A DNA stretch of 57,764 bases from Cytophagales bacterium (GTDB taxonomy: Bacteria; Bacteroidota; Bacteroidia; Cytophagales; Spirosomataceae), in NCBI GenBank assembly GCA_004292855.1, contig RDXN01000064.1, positions 1-57,764 of the forward strand. The letters are read 5' to 3'. A program made the translations under genes and the position numbers. How positions within the stretch are numbered: position 1 is the first letter of the stretch; every line of letters starts with the position of its first letter. Positions 15,541 to 23,439 of the stretch are shown here, piece after piece. The notes beneath the pieces are model-generated. The model searched no databases, had not been told where the DNA came from, and was given only the letters and a program-made list of their open reading frames with translations.

Positions 15541-16746
15541 ATGAATACGACCATCGAATCCATCATCAACGACATACCTTCGCCCTGCTTTGTGCTGGAA
15601 GAGGGCAAACTCCGCAAAAACCTCGAACTGATCGACTCGGTACAGAAAGCAGCCGGGGTAACGATCATCCTGGCTCTCAAAGGTTTCTCGATGTACAGTG
15701 CGTTTCCGCTCGTACATGAGTACCTGAGCGGGGCCACGGCCTCGTCGCTGAACGAAATCAAGCTGGTAAACGAGTACATGGGTGTTCCGGCCCACGCCTA
15801 TATCCCGGCTTATCGCGACGATGAGTTCGACGAGGTTTTAGCCCGCAGCAGCCATGTCACGTTCAACTCGTGGAGTCAATGGGAGAAATTTAGTAAGAAG
15901 GAGATAGGAGTGAGGAGTGAGGAGGGCTGGCGCAAGCATTTTCTCCTCACTCCCCACTCCTACCTCCAATCTCCTTCCTTCGGTATTCGCGTGAACCCCC
16001 AGTACTCGGAGGTGGCAACGGACATGTACAATCCTTGTGTGCCGGGGTCGCGGTTGGGTGTCACACGCGATAAACTGCCTGACCAATTGCCAGAGGGACT
16101 GGATGGCATTCATTTCCACACGCTTTGCGAAAATGATTCACACACGCTCGAACGCACGTTGGACGCGCTCGAAAGCCGGTTTGGTGATCTGCTCCATCAG
16201 GCCAAATGGGTGAATATGGGCGGGGGCCACCTCATGACGCGCGAGGGCTACGACACTGACCACCTGATTGGCGTGTTGAAACGATTCCGGGAGAAATACG
16301 ACGTGGAGGTGATTATGGAACCCGGCTCGGCCATCGCCTGGCAAACGGGCGTACTTGTTGCTACCGTGCTCGACGTATTTGATAGTCAGGGTATCGACGT
16401 GGCTGTGCTCGACACCTCGTTTGCGGCCCACATGCCCGATACCCTCGAAATGCCTTACAAGCCCCGCATCCGGGATGCCTACCAGGAACCGGTTTCGGGC
16501 AAACCCACCTACCGACTTGGCGGCATGACCTGCCTGGCGGGCGACTTCATGGGCGACTACTCCTTCGATCAACCCCTACAGGTGGGCGACCGCCTGATTT
16601 TTGAGGATATGATTCACTACACGATGGTGAAAACGACCACCTTCAACGGTGTGGGGCTACCTGCCATTGGTGTTTTGAAAGAGAACGGCCAATTTAAATT
16701 GGTGCGGGAGTATGGGTATGAGAGCTTTAAGGATCGGCTGAGTTAA
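15541..16746 (+). CDS. nspC: Carboxynorspermidine decarboxylase with in-frame repeat insertion
   Basis: The 401-residue enzyme is a PLP-dependent alanine-racemase-fold decarboxylase in the norspermidine/spermidine route. Key stretches are the PLP lysine in LALKGFSMYSAFP near residue 47, NMGGGHLMTREGYD, the PLP phosphate site MEPGSAIAW, and the C-terminal MTCLAGDFMGDY. The start at 15541 gives the family N-terminus and lies directly after a TATCTTTG element. At 15897-15977 an 81-bp heptamer palindrome is inserted in frame, coding 27 residues between NSWSQWEKFSK and FGIRVNPQYSEV, where the family has only a short link. The insertion lies on a surface-type loop before a conserved strand, so the enzyme may still work. 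Confidence 0.93.
   Translation: MNTTIESIINDIPSPCFVLEEGKLRKNLELIDSVQKAAGVTIILALKGFSMYSAFPLVHEYLSGATASSLNEIKLVNEYMGVPAHAYIPAYRDDEFDEVLARSSHVTFNSWSQWEKFSKKEIGVRSEEGWRKHFLLTPHSYLQSPSFGIRVNPQYSEVATDMYNPCVPGSRLGVTRDKLPDQLPEGLDGIHFHTLCENDSHTLERTLDALESRFGDLLHQAKWVNMGGGHLMTREGYDTDHLIGVLKRFREKYDVEVIMEPGSAIAWQTGVLVATVLDVFDSQGIDVAVLDTSFAAHMPDTLEMPYKPRIRDAYQEPVSGKPTYRLGGMTCLAGDFMGDYSFDQPLQVGDRLIFEDMIHYTMVKTTTFNGVGLPAIGVLKENGQFKLVREYGYESFKDRLS
15897..15977. repeat. Heptamer palindrome inserted inside nspC
   Basis: The left arm 15897-15924 is four 7-bp words: GAAGGAG, ATAGGAG, TGAGGAG, TGAGGAG. The right arm 15943-15977, read on the other strand, is five: GAAGGAG, ATTGGAG, GTAGGAG, TGGGGAG, TGAGGAG. The arms thus differ by exactly one word. 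Total length is 81 bp, a multiple of three, and the nspC frame stays open. Confidence 0.9.
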
Positions 16747-16826
16747 TGGTGAAAGAGTGAAAAAGCGAAAGAGTGGCTGACGCACAAGTTGAATGCACCA
16801 GCCACTCTTTCACTCTTTCACCATTA
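16744..16826. repeat. Octamer palindrome carrying both stop codons of a convergent gene pair
   Basis: The left arm 16744-16778 reads TAATG, then GTGAAAGA, GTGAAAAA, GCGAAAGA, then GTGGCT. The right arm (16826-16800, other strand) reads TAATG, GTGAAAGA, GTGAAAGA, GTGGCT. The arms differ by one 8-bp word. The TAA at each outer end is the stop codon of nspC and of the DUF4136 gene respectively, so the element spans the gap exactly. Confidence 0.92.
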
Positions 16827-17384
16827 CCGCCCGCGTCCCGTGTTACTTTCGCCGGTGGCCATGAGCGGATATTGGTCAAAAATAGACCGGACAATGCCTT
16901 TAAAGTAGTTGTTCTTAAAATTGGGGTTCCGCATCATTTTCGACGCGTAGCCTTTCCAGATAACCTGATACGTTTCGGCGTCAATGAGCGAAATCATCAG
17001 CGTGCCCTCGTCAAGGTTGTAGTCGATGCGCTTGTAGGTGGCATCGTCGTCTTCGCGCACTACCCAATCTTTGATAACGGGCTGCTGATAGCCACGGAAG
17101 CGCAGGTCAGAGCGAAAAATATTGTACGATACTAACAGGTTTGGGCTGCGGTTGCTCACTTTATAACCCCGAGCTTCCATCTGATGCCGGATCGCGTCCT
17201 GAATGTCGGAGCAGAGCAGGGTTGAGTCGATGAATTCACACTCCAGAAAGTTGAAGGAGTTGTAATCTTTAAAATGACCTTCGTAACTGTAGTCGTGTTC
17301 AACGAACAACTTTCCGGGCATACAGCCGACTGAACTCAATCCGACAACGGCCAACACAACAAGGGCACCAATGATTTTCCGCAT
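16824..17384 (-). CDS. DUF4136 lipoprotein
   Basis: The 186-residue precursor starts at 17384 with a lipoprotein signal (MRKIIGALVVLAVVGLSSVG, then Cys21). The upstream in-frame ATG at 17438 would bury this signal. The mature part fits DUF4136: an N-terminal DYNSFNFLE, the central AIRHQMEARGYKVSNRSPNL with LLVSYNIF, then TLMISLIDAETYQVIWKGYA and the C-terminal basic segment NYFKGIVRSIFDQYP. The family is common as periplasmic lipoproteins of unknown role. It converges with nspC, and the shared palindromic element supplies its stop codon. Confidence 0.87.
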   Translation of the reverse strand: MRKIIGALVVLAVVGLSSVGCMPGKLFVEHDYSYEGHFKDYNSFNFLECEFIDSTLLCSDIQDAIRHQMEARGYKVSNRSPNLLVSYNIFRSDLRFRGYQQPVIKDWVVREDDDATYKRIDYNLDEGTLMISLIDAETYQVIWKGYASKMMRNPNFKNNYFKGIVRSIFDQYPLMATGESNTGRGR

Positions 17385-17516
17385 GACCTGGGGGAAGTAA
17401 AAGTTTTTGTAAATATTGTTTCTGATTACGGATGGCAAAAGACTACGGTTTCAACGCAATGTATCCACCATTTGTTTGGAAACCAAGTCTATAACGCCAA
17501 ATTTTAAAAAATCTAT

Positions 17517-18545
17517 CTACCCACGATAGTAAAATAATCCATGTCTCATTTCCGGCTTACTAACCGGTACGTCAAAGGCGCAACTACCCGGTCCATCGAG
17601 CAGGGCCATACGCACCTGACCGCCCTTGTTCTTCTTGTCCTGAAGCGTCAGGGCCAGAATCGGGTCGATGTCGGCATCGGTTAGTCGGGTTCTGCCATAT
17701 ACGGCAAACACATACTCTTCGATTTGTTCGAGCAACGTTTGCTCGACCATTCCTTTCTGACAAGCGATGTACGCTTCGGCCACCATACCAGCCGCAACAG
17801 CCTCGCCGTGGAGCAGTCGCCGTCGGGCATTACTTAAAAAATGCGTTTCGATGGCGTGCCCCAGCGTATGCCCAAAGTTCAGAATCTTCCGCAATCCCTT
17901 TTCGGTCGGGTCCTGTGCCACAATCCGTTGCTTTACCCCCACCGAGTGCGCGACCAACTCGGTCCAGTTCTGCTCACTCAGTTCCAACCGGCGGATTTTG
18001 TTCCACATCTCGGCATCAGCAATGAGGCAGTGCTTGATGATCTCGGCAAACCCCGACCGTAATTCGCTGTACGGTAGTGTGTCGAGAAAGGTTGCGTCAA
18101 TAAGCACCGTGTTGGGCAACTGAAACACGCCGATGTGGTTTTTGAGGCCCTGAAAGTCGATGCCAAGTTTGCCCCCCACGCTCGCGTCTACCTGCGAGAG
18201 CAACGTAGTAGGCACCTGCGCGAAGGCGATGCCGCGCTTGTAGGTGGCCGCGCAAAAGCCGCCCATGTCGCCAATAACGCCCCCGCCGAGGTTCAACACG
18301 AGCGCGTGCCGGTCGAAGTTGGCGCGGGTGAGGGCATCCCAGATCGTTTGGCAGGTGCCTAGATGTTTCTGCTCCTCCCCTGCCCGAATCCGAATCACCG
18401 AATGTTTCGGCAACAGCGGCTTCACCAGCGGGTAGCAATGCCGATACGTATGGTTGTCGGCCAGAACAGCGATGGCCGAGGGGTCGAGTTGTTCAACGAA
18501 AGCGGGCAGGGTTTCGGCCAGCGGGGCGATTTGTACGGAGGACAT
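17517..18545 (-). CDS. aroB: 3-dehydroquinate synthase
   Basis: The 342-residue enzyme makes 3-dehydroquinate in the shikimate pathway, using NAD and a metal. The glycine-rich NAD segment is LNLGGGVIGDMGGFCAATYKRG near residue 83. It is followed by QVPTTLLSQVDASVGGKLGI, the metal-site AEIIKHCLI, and FGHTLGHAIE with its histidine. Length is normal. A TACCTTTG element ends five bases before the ATG, indicating a leaderless message. The gene lies just after the terminator of the defence-like operon, on the same strand. Confidence 0.96.
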   Translation of the reverse strand: MSSVQIAPLAETLPAFVEQLDPSAIAVLADNHTYRHCYPLVKPLLPKHSVIRIRAGEEQKHLGTCQTIWDALTRANFDRHALVLNLGGGVIGDMGGFCAATYKRGIAFAQVPTTLLSQVDASVGGKLGIDFQGLKNHIGVFQLPNTVLIDATFLDTLPYSELRSGFAEIIKHCLIADAEMWNKIRRLELSEQNWTELVAHSVGVKQRIVAQDPTEKGLRKILNFGHTLGHAIETHFLSNARRRLLHGEAVAAGMVAEAYIACQKGMVEQTLLEQIEEYVFAVYGRTRLTDADIDPILALTLQDKKNKGGQVRMALLDGPGSCAFDVPVSKPEMRHGLFYYRG

Positions 18546-18550
18546 GGAGG

Positions 18551-18558
18551 CAAAGGTA
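18551..18558 (-). promoter_or_regulatory. -7 element of aroB, leaderless arrangement
   Basis: TACCTTTG on the minus strand is separated from the aroB ATG (18545) by five bases. It lies just past the T-run of the preceding terminator. Confidence 0.6.
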
Positions 18559-18574
18559 CGGAGGAAGTAGGGGT

Positions 18575-18606
18575 AAAAAAGAAGCCCCGACTAGATGGTC
18601 GGAGCT
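18575..18606 (-). terminator. Terminator of the hsdMS-ATPase-HNH operon
   Basis: On the minus strand AGCTCCGAC and GTCGGGGCT pair across CATCTA (one wobble) and are followed by TCTTTTTT. It lies 41 bases after the stop of the last small gene of the operon. Confidence 0.8.
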
Positions 18607-18646
18607 TTTGTTAAGATCAGTTGTCGAGTGCGTGTGAAAATGCTTG

Positions 18647-18847
18647 CTAGGCATTCAGAATGATTCGACTGGCTTTTTGCTGCGAGGCAGCCGCCTTCCG
18701 ACGAGCTTCCAAACGATCCTCTGCCATTCCTTCGTTGAAACGCTTCATTTCGTCGTAAGGTATAGCGTCTTCTAACGAGTAAGTGGGCTTATCGCCCCTG
18801 ATTCGGTCGATCAGTGCCCGGTAGGTGTCTTGTTCGGTGTTATTCAT
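18647..18847 (-). CDS. Small protein closing the defence-like operon, unknown
   Basis: This 66-residue protein (MNNTEQDTYRALIDRIRGDK at its start) is strongly charged and predicted helical, with an A/R/K-rich C-terminal helix (AEDRLEARRKAAASQQKASR). It has no signal or membrane segment. It starts eight bases after the stop of the papain-like gene and is followed by a terminator, so it is the last gene of the six-gene operon. Size, charge and position would suit an antitoxin-like or regulatory partner, but no family is recognised and this is inference. Confidence 0.65.
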   Translation of the reverse strand: MNNTEQDTYRALIDRIRGDKPTYSLEDAIPYDEMKRFNEGMAEDRLEARRKAAASQQKASRIILNA

Positions 18848-18855
18848 TGCCGTGC

Positions 18856-20529
18856 TTACTGTATCGGTTTGACATAGAAACGAGAGTCTTGGTTTAAATT
18901 GTTGGTATACTGACTAAATGGTCCAAGCCCCTCCCCAACCGGTGTGAATTGGTCTTCCTTGTTTGGGGCTGCAAAATTAATGATTATTTCGGGCATAACC
19001 GCCATGACCAAAGCGTTGTGGTCGTCGGTGTCTGCCTCTGTCGCATCCAGCAAAATCACACCAAATACTTGGTTATGACTGGCCAATTTTGCATTGGTCA
19101 ATTCAGCAACCCAGATTAGTTTGGGAAGCGATGTTCGTATAATAAATTGTCGGATGTCGGCGGGTAACAGTTCGTCGGATACGACGACGTCTTTATAGGA
19201 GCGACTCGACGTCAGAAATAACCTCAAGCACATCTCGGCGTTTGCTTTCAACTTGAGCAAATTTGAGACCAACAACCTGCGCACATACAGTTTGGCCTCG
19301 TACGCATCTAGATAAACTTTACGGTAAAGTGGCACGACAAATGCGGTGATCTCCCCCGTTTGACCATCAAAACCGGCACGCCCAGATTTAGGGGCTTTCG
19401 GTTTAGCGTAGTAGCGGGTTGGTGTAGTCAGTTGAGCCGACTTATACGGAGGATGGTTATCGTCAATGAACACGAAGTTTCGCGGGGCTTGGTCAAGGTC
19501 GAAAAACCGAACGGTCATCTTTTCGCCTTCAAGTTCTTCAAAATGAGCCGCTTTGTCAAGCTTAAGTTTGTTAAGGGTTGAAGATTTGTCTTGCTGATGA
19601 CCAATACAGACCGTCGCGTGTCCATTATTGGCTTGATCGCTTACAGCCACGATCACCGGAATACCACTTTCCACATAACAGCTCAAGAGTCGCTCGAAGT
19701 CGTTCTGCAGTTTTGTACGCTGCTCCGCCGTCATGTCGTCGGTCGGCTTTTTATCGTATTCGTCCCGATGGTAAATACGCGGGGCAAATCCAACCTGTTT
19801 CAGCGCATACGATAGTTGTTCTACCGATAAGCCCGGTGCAGGTAGGTTACGCTCGACAAGCCACTCTTTTAGCTGCTCCACAATGGTCGAAGGCAAGATA
19901 GGCCGATACTCGGCATAGCGATGGCTAAAGTATTCGGTAACGGCCCAAAGTGTTGTTTGCGAACATGTAACGGTTTCAACGTCCTGAGCCGAGTGCGGAA
20001 ACCCTACGGCCACCAGTTTTATGCCGTTGACTGTGGTCGGGAAGGCCGTTTGGCAAACCTCAACCGCCTGTATGTCGAAGGCACGGGGCGACAATACATT
20101 ACGACCAATTGGGTTCTGTGGGGTGGGGCGAATAACCAGAAAGCCGAGGTAATGATTCTGTAGATACTCTCGAATCTCAGGAGTAGGATTATAAAAATCG
20201 GCTTCGCTGACGGTAACATCAAAAAACGACAAGCGAATACAGTCTTTTGAGTAACTGCCGAGTTTACTGGCGTAGTAGTGATAATAACTGTCCCGATACA
20301 CTTTATCGACATAGGGCGACTCGACATTAACCCACAACCTAGACTTCATGCTTTTTATGAACACCTCAAGTTGCTCGGCAATAACCCGCGAGAGGTGAGG
20401 CTGTCGACGGTCGGTTTGTGTAAAAGCTCGCTGAATGTGGCCCTCTAAAATTGAACTCGTGACAGCATCACCCTTGCCATCTTTCTGGATAAGGGATTCA
20501 AGCGGAATCAGATTGTTGTAAATGTGCAT
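18856..20529 (-). CDS. Predicted papain-like (C39-type) cysteine-protease-fold protein in defence-like operon
   Basis: The 557-residue protein has no signal peptide. The middle carries a plausible papain-fold triad: Cys189 in VTCSQTTLWAVTEYF, with Gln182 seven residues earlier as possible oxyanion residue; His304 in NNGHATVCIGHQ; and Asp356 or Asp357 in FVFIDDN. The spacing and motifs recall C39-like domains (C-x5-W, GHxxxxxG, D-D/P). The N-terminal 180 residues contain YLGFLVIRPTPQNPIGRNVL, and the last 170 residues form another alpha/beta region (KLIWVAELTNAKLASHNQVF). It could be a protease effector, an inactive regulator or a peptide-bond sensor. It lies 64 bases downstream of the HNH gene and eight bases before the last small gene. 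Confidence 0.72.
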   Translation of the reverse strand: MHIYNNLIPLESLIQKDGKGDAVTSSILEGHIQRAFTQTDRRQPHLSRVIAEQLEVFIKSMKSRLWVNVESPYVDKVYRDSYYHYYASKLGSYSKDCIRLSFFDVTVSEADFYNPTPEIREYLQNHYLGFLVIRPTPQNPIGRNVLSPRAFDIQAVEVCQTAFPTTVNGIKLVAVGFPHSAQDVETVTCSQTTLWAVTEYFSHRYAEYRPILPSTIVEQLKEWLVERNLPAPGLSVEQLSYALKQVGFAPRIYHRDEYDKKPTDDMTAEQRTKLQNDFERLLSCYVESGIPVIVAVSDQANNGHATVCIGHQQDKSSTLNKLKLDKAAHFEELEGEKMTVRFFDLDQAPRNFVFIDDNHPPYKSAQLTTPTRYYAKPKAPKSGRAGFDGQTGEITAFVVPLYRKVYLDAYEAKLYVRRLLVSNLLKLKANAEMCLRLFLTSSRSYKDVVVSDELLPADIRQFIIRTSLPKLIWVAELTNAKLASHNQVFGVILLDATEADTDDHNALVMAVMPEIIINFAAPNKEDQFTPVGEGLGPFSQYTNNLNQDSRFYVKPIQ

Positions 20530-20593
20530 CGAGTGGATTCAGGACGGTAGTGGCAAGGTAGTCCAAAAACATCAACTGGTATCAAGTTGTGAA

Positions 20594-21631
20594 TCAAAAT
20601 ATACCAGCCGCTACACAACCTTCTAGAAAAGGAACACGGAGAAAATTATATTGCTTCATCGGGCGTTTTCGGAGTTTAGGCAGCGAAACAGTCAAATATT
20701 CTCTGGGAGTAAGACGCTGTCCGAACAACTCCACATGATTTTGAACTTCATCATACACTTGCTCAATCCAGTACTTAGAATCGTCACTGCTACACTTATC
20801 AATGTATACGTCGTCGAGTTTATAAATTTCGCGCCAGGTAGTCAGTTGGCCGTCCATAGTGTCACACCTATAGCTTAGTCGTATGCGGTTCTGCTTCGGG
20901 CTAGCGTAGTCGAGATAATCAATTATCACACTGATATCAATCGTATAGTTTGGGTTCGAAAAAGGATAGAATGCTTTTCGCGTTCCGTTCTTAATGGGGT
21001 CATAAGCTAGTTTGAAGGAAGAGTTGCACGTTTTGCAAGCAGGCACCAAATTCCGTAAGTTAATAGTATTGAATGGATAAGAATCTTTAGGCAAATAATG
21101 ATCGTAGGCATCACGAGCGGGCAGTTTTTCGGACATGACATCGTTGATGCCGCAAAAAGGGCATTTACCAACCGTGTTTTGAAGCATAAATTGATCGTAA
21201 TGATCATCGATAACTCCACACCGTGAATAAAACGGCTTTAGACCCAAAACGTGGTTGTACAGGTCTTTGCTCAACTCTTTGAGGTGCTTGACTAAATCAT
21301 CACTAATCGGTTTCAGTTGGCTATAAAGAACAGGCTTGACTAAACCCTCGCAAAGACCTTTGATGTTATTGTTTTTCCGAAATGCGTGGGCCAATAATAA
21401 TCGCTGCTCCTTATCCATTTGCAGGCATGTTTCGTAGATAGCCCGGATAGGCGTTAGCAAATAGTCATTTTTGTTCTGACTAATCTCCTCAACAATTGGG
21501 CGAAAATCAGGGTGTAGCAATTTGATGCTGAATGGACCATCTGCTTTGCACCAAACGTGAAAGACCGTGTGTTGTAGATAAATCTGTAATTTCTCGACGG
21601 TGTGCGAAACGTACTGGTATGGGAATAACAT
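20594..21631 (-). CDS. HNH endonuclease (PtuB-like) in defence-like operon
   Basis: The 345-residue protein has a central HNH/McrA-type zinc finger nuclease: CPFC at 157-160, DHYLPK at 177-182 (the catalytic His178), NTINLRNLVPAC to Cys199 and CN at 202-203. The N-terminal 150 residues are helical and lack known motifs. The C-terminal 130 residues are mixed and may read DNA or a partner. An HNH gene directly after an SMC/ABC-like ATPase gene (5-base gap) is the arrangement of Septu (PtuA-PtuB) and of retron-linked PtuAB. Here both follow Type I modification genes. The gene is AT-richer than the chromosomal genes around the operon, a sign of transfer. Confidence 0.85.
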   Translation of the reverse strand: MLFPYQYVSHTVEKLQIYLQHTVFHVWCKADGPFSIKLLHPDFRPIVEEISQNKNDYLLTPIRAIYETCLQMDKEQRLLLAHAFRKNNNIKGLCEGLVKPVLYSQLKPISDDLVKHLKELSKDLYNHVLGLKPFYSRCGVIDDHYDQFMLQNTVGKCPFCGINDVMSEKLPARDAYDHYLPKDSYPFNTINLRNLVPACKTCNSSFKLAYDPIKNGTRKAFYPFSNPNYTIDISVIIDYLDYASPKQNRIRLSYRCDTMDGQLTTWREIYKLDDVYIDKCSSDDSKYWIEQVYDEVQNHVELFGQRLTPREYLTVSLPKLRKRPMKQYNFLRVPFLEGCVAAGIF

Positions 21632-21636
21632 ACACG

Positions 21637-23439
21637 CTACTGGTTTGAGCTATCGAACTGGTCAACGAATTTTAAAAATAGCATTTTTTCAACTGAATCG
21701 CCTAATTCGTCTGTTAAGTTACGCGCTTCGTCCGGTGTTTTTTCACCAGCCCGCACTTGTCTTTCCAAGCCTTTTAGCTGACTCATAGCCATTTCTGAAA
21801 TAGTCTCACGTTTACCAAAAACCTTTAGAGTAATCTGATTGATAGATGCCCCAAACGTGTTGAAATCCGGCTTCCGATAGGCCACCGTTCCATCCGAGTT
21901 ACGCTCAAACACAAACACGTTTTCGGGCTTGCAGTCCGATACGATGAAGGGCGAATGTGATGTTAGCAAAACTTCCTGTTGGCGTTTCCTGATCTGTCCA
22001 TCCGCGTCGGGTTCGGGGTCTTGTACAATGTCATTCAGGAGTTTGACAAATCGACTGCGCCAATCGGGGTTGAAGTGTGTTTCGGGTTCATCGAACAGAA
22101 ACAGCGTGCCGGGCTGATCCATCAGCATGAGTGCACCAAACACGTGGAGCAACTGATGCTCTCCATCCGAGAGATTGCGATACGGAATAAGTTGACCATT
22201 CGTGCCGGACTTGACGAGTTTCAGGTTGCCAACGTGGAAAGCGGCCTTTTGTGGCTCAGGGCGGGGCAGCAATACGGACAGGTTTTCGTCGGCAGAACTA
22301 GTTTTGATGCGCTGGCGCAACTCTTCGGAATAGTCCAGCACGTTCAACAGCCGCAGTCCGTAGAGTTCGTTCAGCAGGTTTTCAGCAGTTTTGAAATGGT
22401 GGTTAAACGCATCTTTTGTAGCGTCGTTCACCCAAAAATCAAGCCGTAACTGTTTCCGATCCTTGTCTTCGGGTGGGTCGCCCGTCCAGGTTGTGGCGCA
22501 ATAGGTCAGCCTGTTGATGGTTTGATTTAGTCCCCCTGGCAATTCGATAAGTTCGGGAGGAATTTCGTCGGCATAGGACGGATAGTATGGGTAATTGATA
22601 GTAACACTGAATGATCGAACGTTTTCAATCCGGGCCAGATCATACAACAATCCCAATCGTTTATCATCGCGAACAAGGAAATTGGCCAGCGTTATGAGCT
22701 TGTTCGATTCGTAGTCAAGGTACAAGAGCCGGTTACGGCTAGTGGTTGTACTAGCTAATTCAGAATCAGAACTCTCATCTTCGAGGTCATAAGGGAAATA
22801 CTCTGAAACATCTGGTCCATCAAAGGGAATATCTAAATCCGTATCAAACGTGTCACGCCTAAGAAAAAACTGTTCGGCACACTGAACTTCCGAACGAATA
22901 AAGGCATTGGAAATCAGCTCATTCATCCCCGATGAATAGCCCACAATGTGTCGGGGTAAGGGAGGGTAGTCGTTTCCCGGTATCTGTGGTCCAAAGCCCA
23001 GTTGATTGAAAAATGGGATGCTCTTGTATAACACATCCCAGCGCACCGGCTCGTCGGGGCGTTTCTGGATTTTTATAACCGGATAGTCAGCCTCTACGTG
23101 ATCATAGGCTGGCAATTTGTCGTTTTCGCTTTGAGCAAGCCCCCAGGTTAGCGTATCGAGCGTGTAGGAAAGCTCAAAAGCTACTGTATTCCAAAAAACA
23201 TCATCGCCTGCCCATCTGCGAAATCCATAGTCACGCTGCATCAGGTTTCGGGCTTCCAGACAGGCAAATATCTCCCCCAACACCTGTAACACGTTGGACT
23301 TGCCCGACCCGTTGAGACCCACGAAACAAACCGGCTCCAACTGCTCGTAATTAGGCGCGGTTGGTGGGCGAAATTCAACATGAAAATCAGCAGGTAAGCC
23401 CCGGAATGGCGTAAAGAGATGTAGGCTTAACAGGCGCAT
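21637..23439 (-). CDS. Restriction-associated AAA (SMC/ABC-like) ATPase
   Basis: The protein is 600 residues from the ATG at 23439, which forms a TGATG overlap with the hsdS stop; an ATG seven codons earlier is also possible. The ATPase parts are Walker A GLNGSGKS (41-48), ABC signature LSDGEH (423-428), Walker B FLFDEPE (Asp450, Glu451) and the switch histidine TSHS (495). The roughly 370 residues between Walker A and signature are not a long coiled coil but a mixed domain. This is the AAA_15/AAA_21 type seen in PtuA, OLD-like and restriction-linked ATPases. It likely senses or signals the presence of foreign DNA to the HNH nuclease encoded next. Confidence 0.88.
   Translation of the reverse strand: MRLLSLHLFTPFRGLPADFHVEFRPPTAPNYEQLEPVCFVGLNGSGKSNVLQVLGEIFACLEARNLMQRDYGFRRWAGDDVFWNTVAFELSYTLDTLTWGLAQSENDKLPAYDHVEADYPVIKIQKRPDEPVRWDVLYKSIPFFNQLGFGPQIPGNDYPPLPRHIVGYSSGMNELISNAFIRSEVQCAEQFFLRRDTFDTDLDIPFDGPDVSEYFPYDLEDESSDSELASTTTSRNRLLYLDYESNKLITLANFLVRDDKRLGLLYDLARIENVRSFSVTINYPYYPSYADEIPPELIELPGGLNQTINRLTYCATTWTGDPPEDKDRKQLRLDFWVNDATKDAFNHHFKTAENLLNELYGLRLLNVLDYSEELRQRIKTSSADENLSVLLPRPEPQKAAFHVGNLKLVKSGTNGQLIPYRNLSDGEHQLLHVFGALMLMDQPGTLFLFDEPETHFNPDWRSRFVKLLNDIVQDPEPDADGQIRKRQQEVLLTSHSPFIVSDCKPENVFVFERNSDGTVAYRKPDFNTFGASINQITLKVFGKRETISEMAMSQLKGLERQVRAGEKTPDEARNLTDELGDSVEKMLFLKFVDQFDSSNQ

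Noticed and set aside
20594-23439. Calling the ATPase-HNH pair Septu outright
   Set aside because: The gene order and domain types fit PtuA-PtuB, but linkage to hsdMS and the long inserts in both proteins are not standard Septu, and no profile search was possible.
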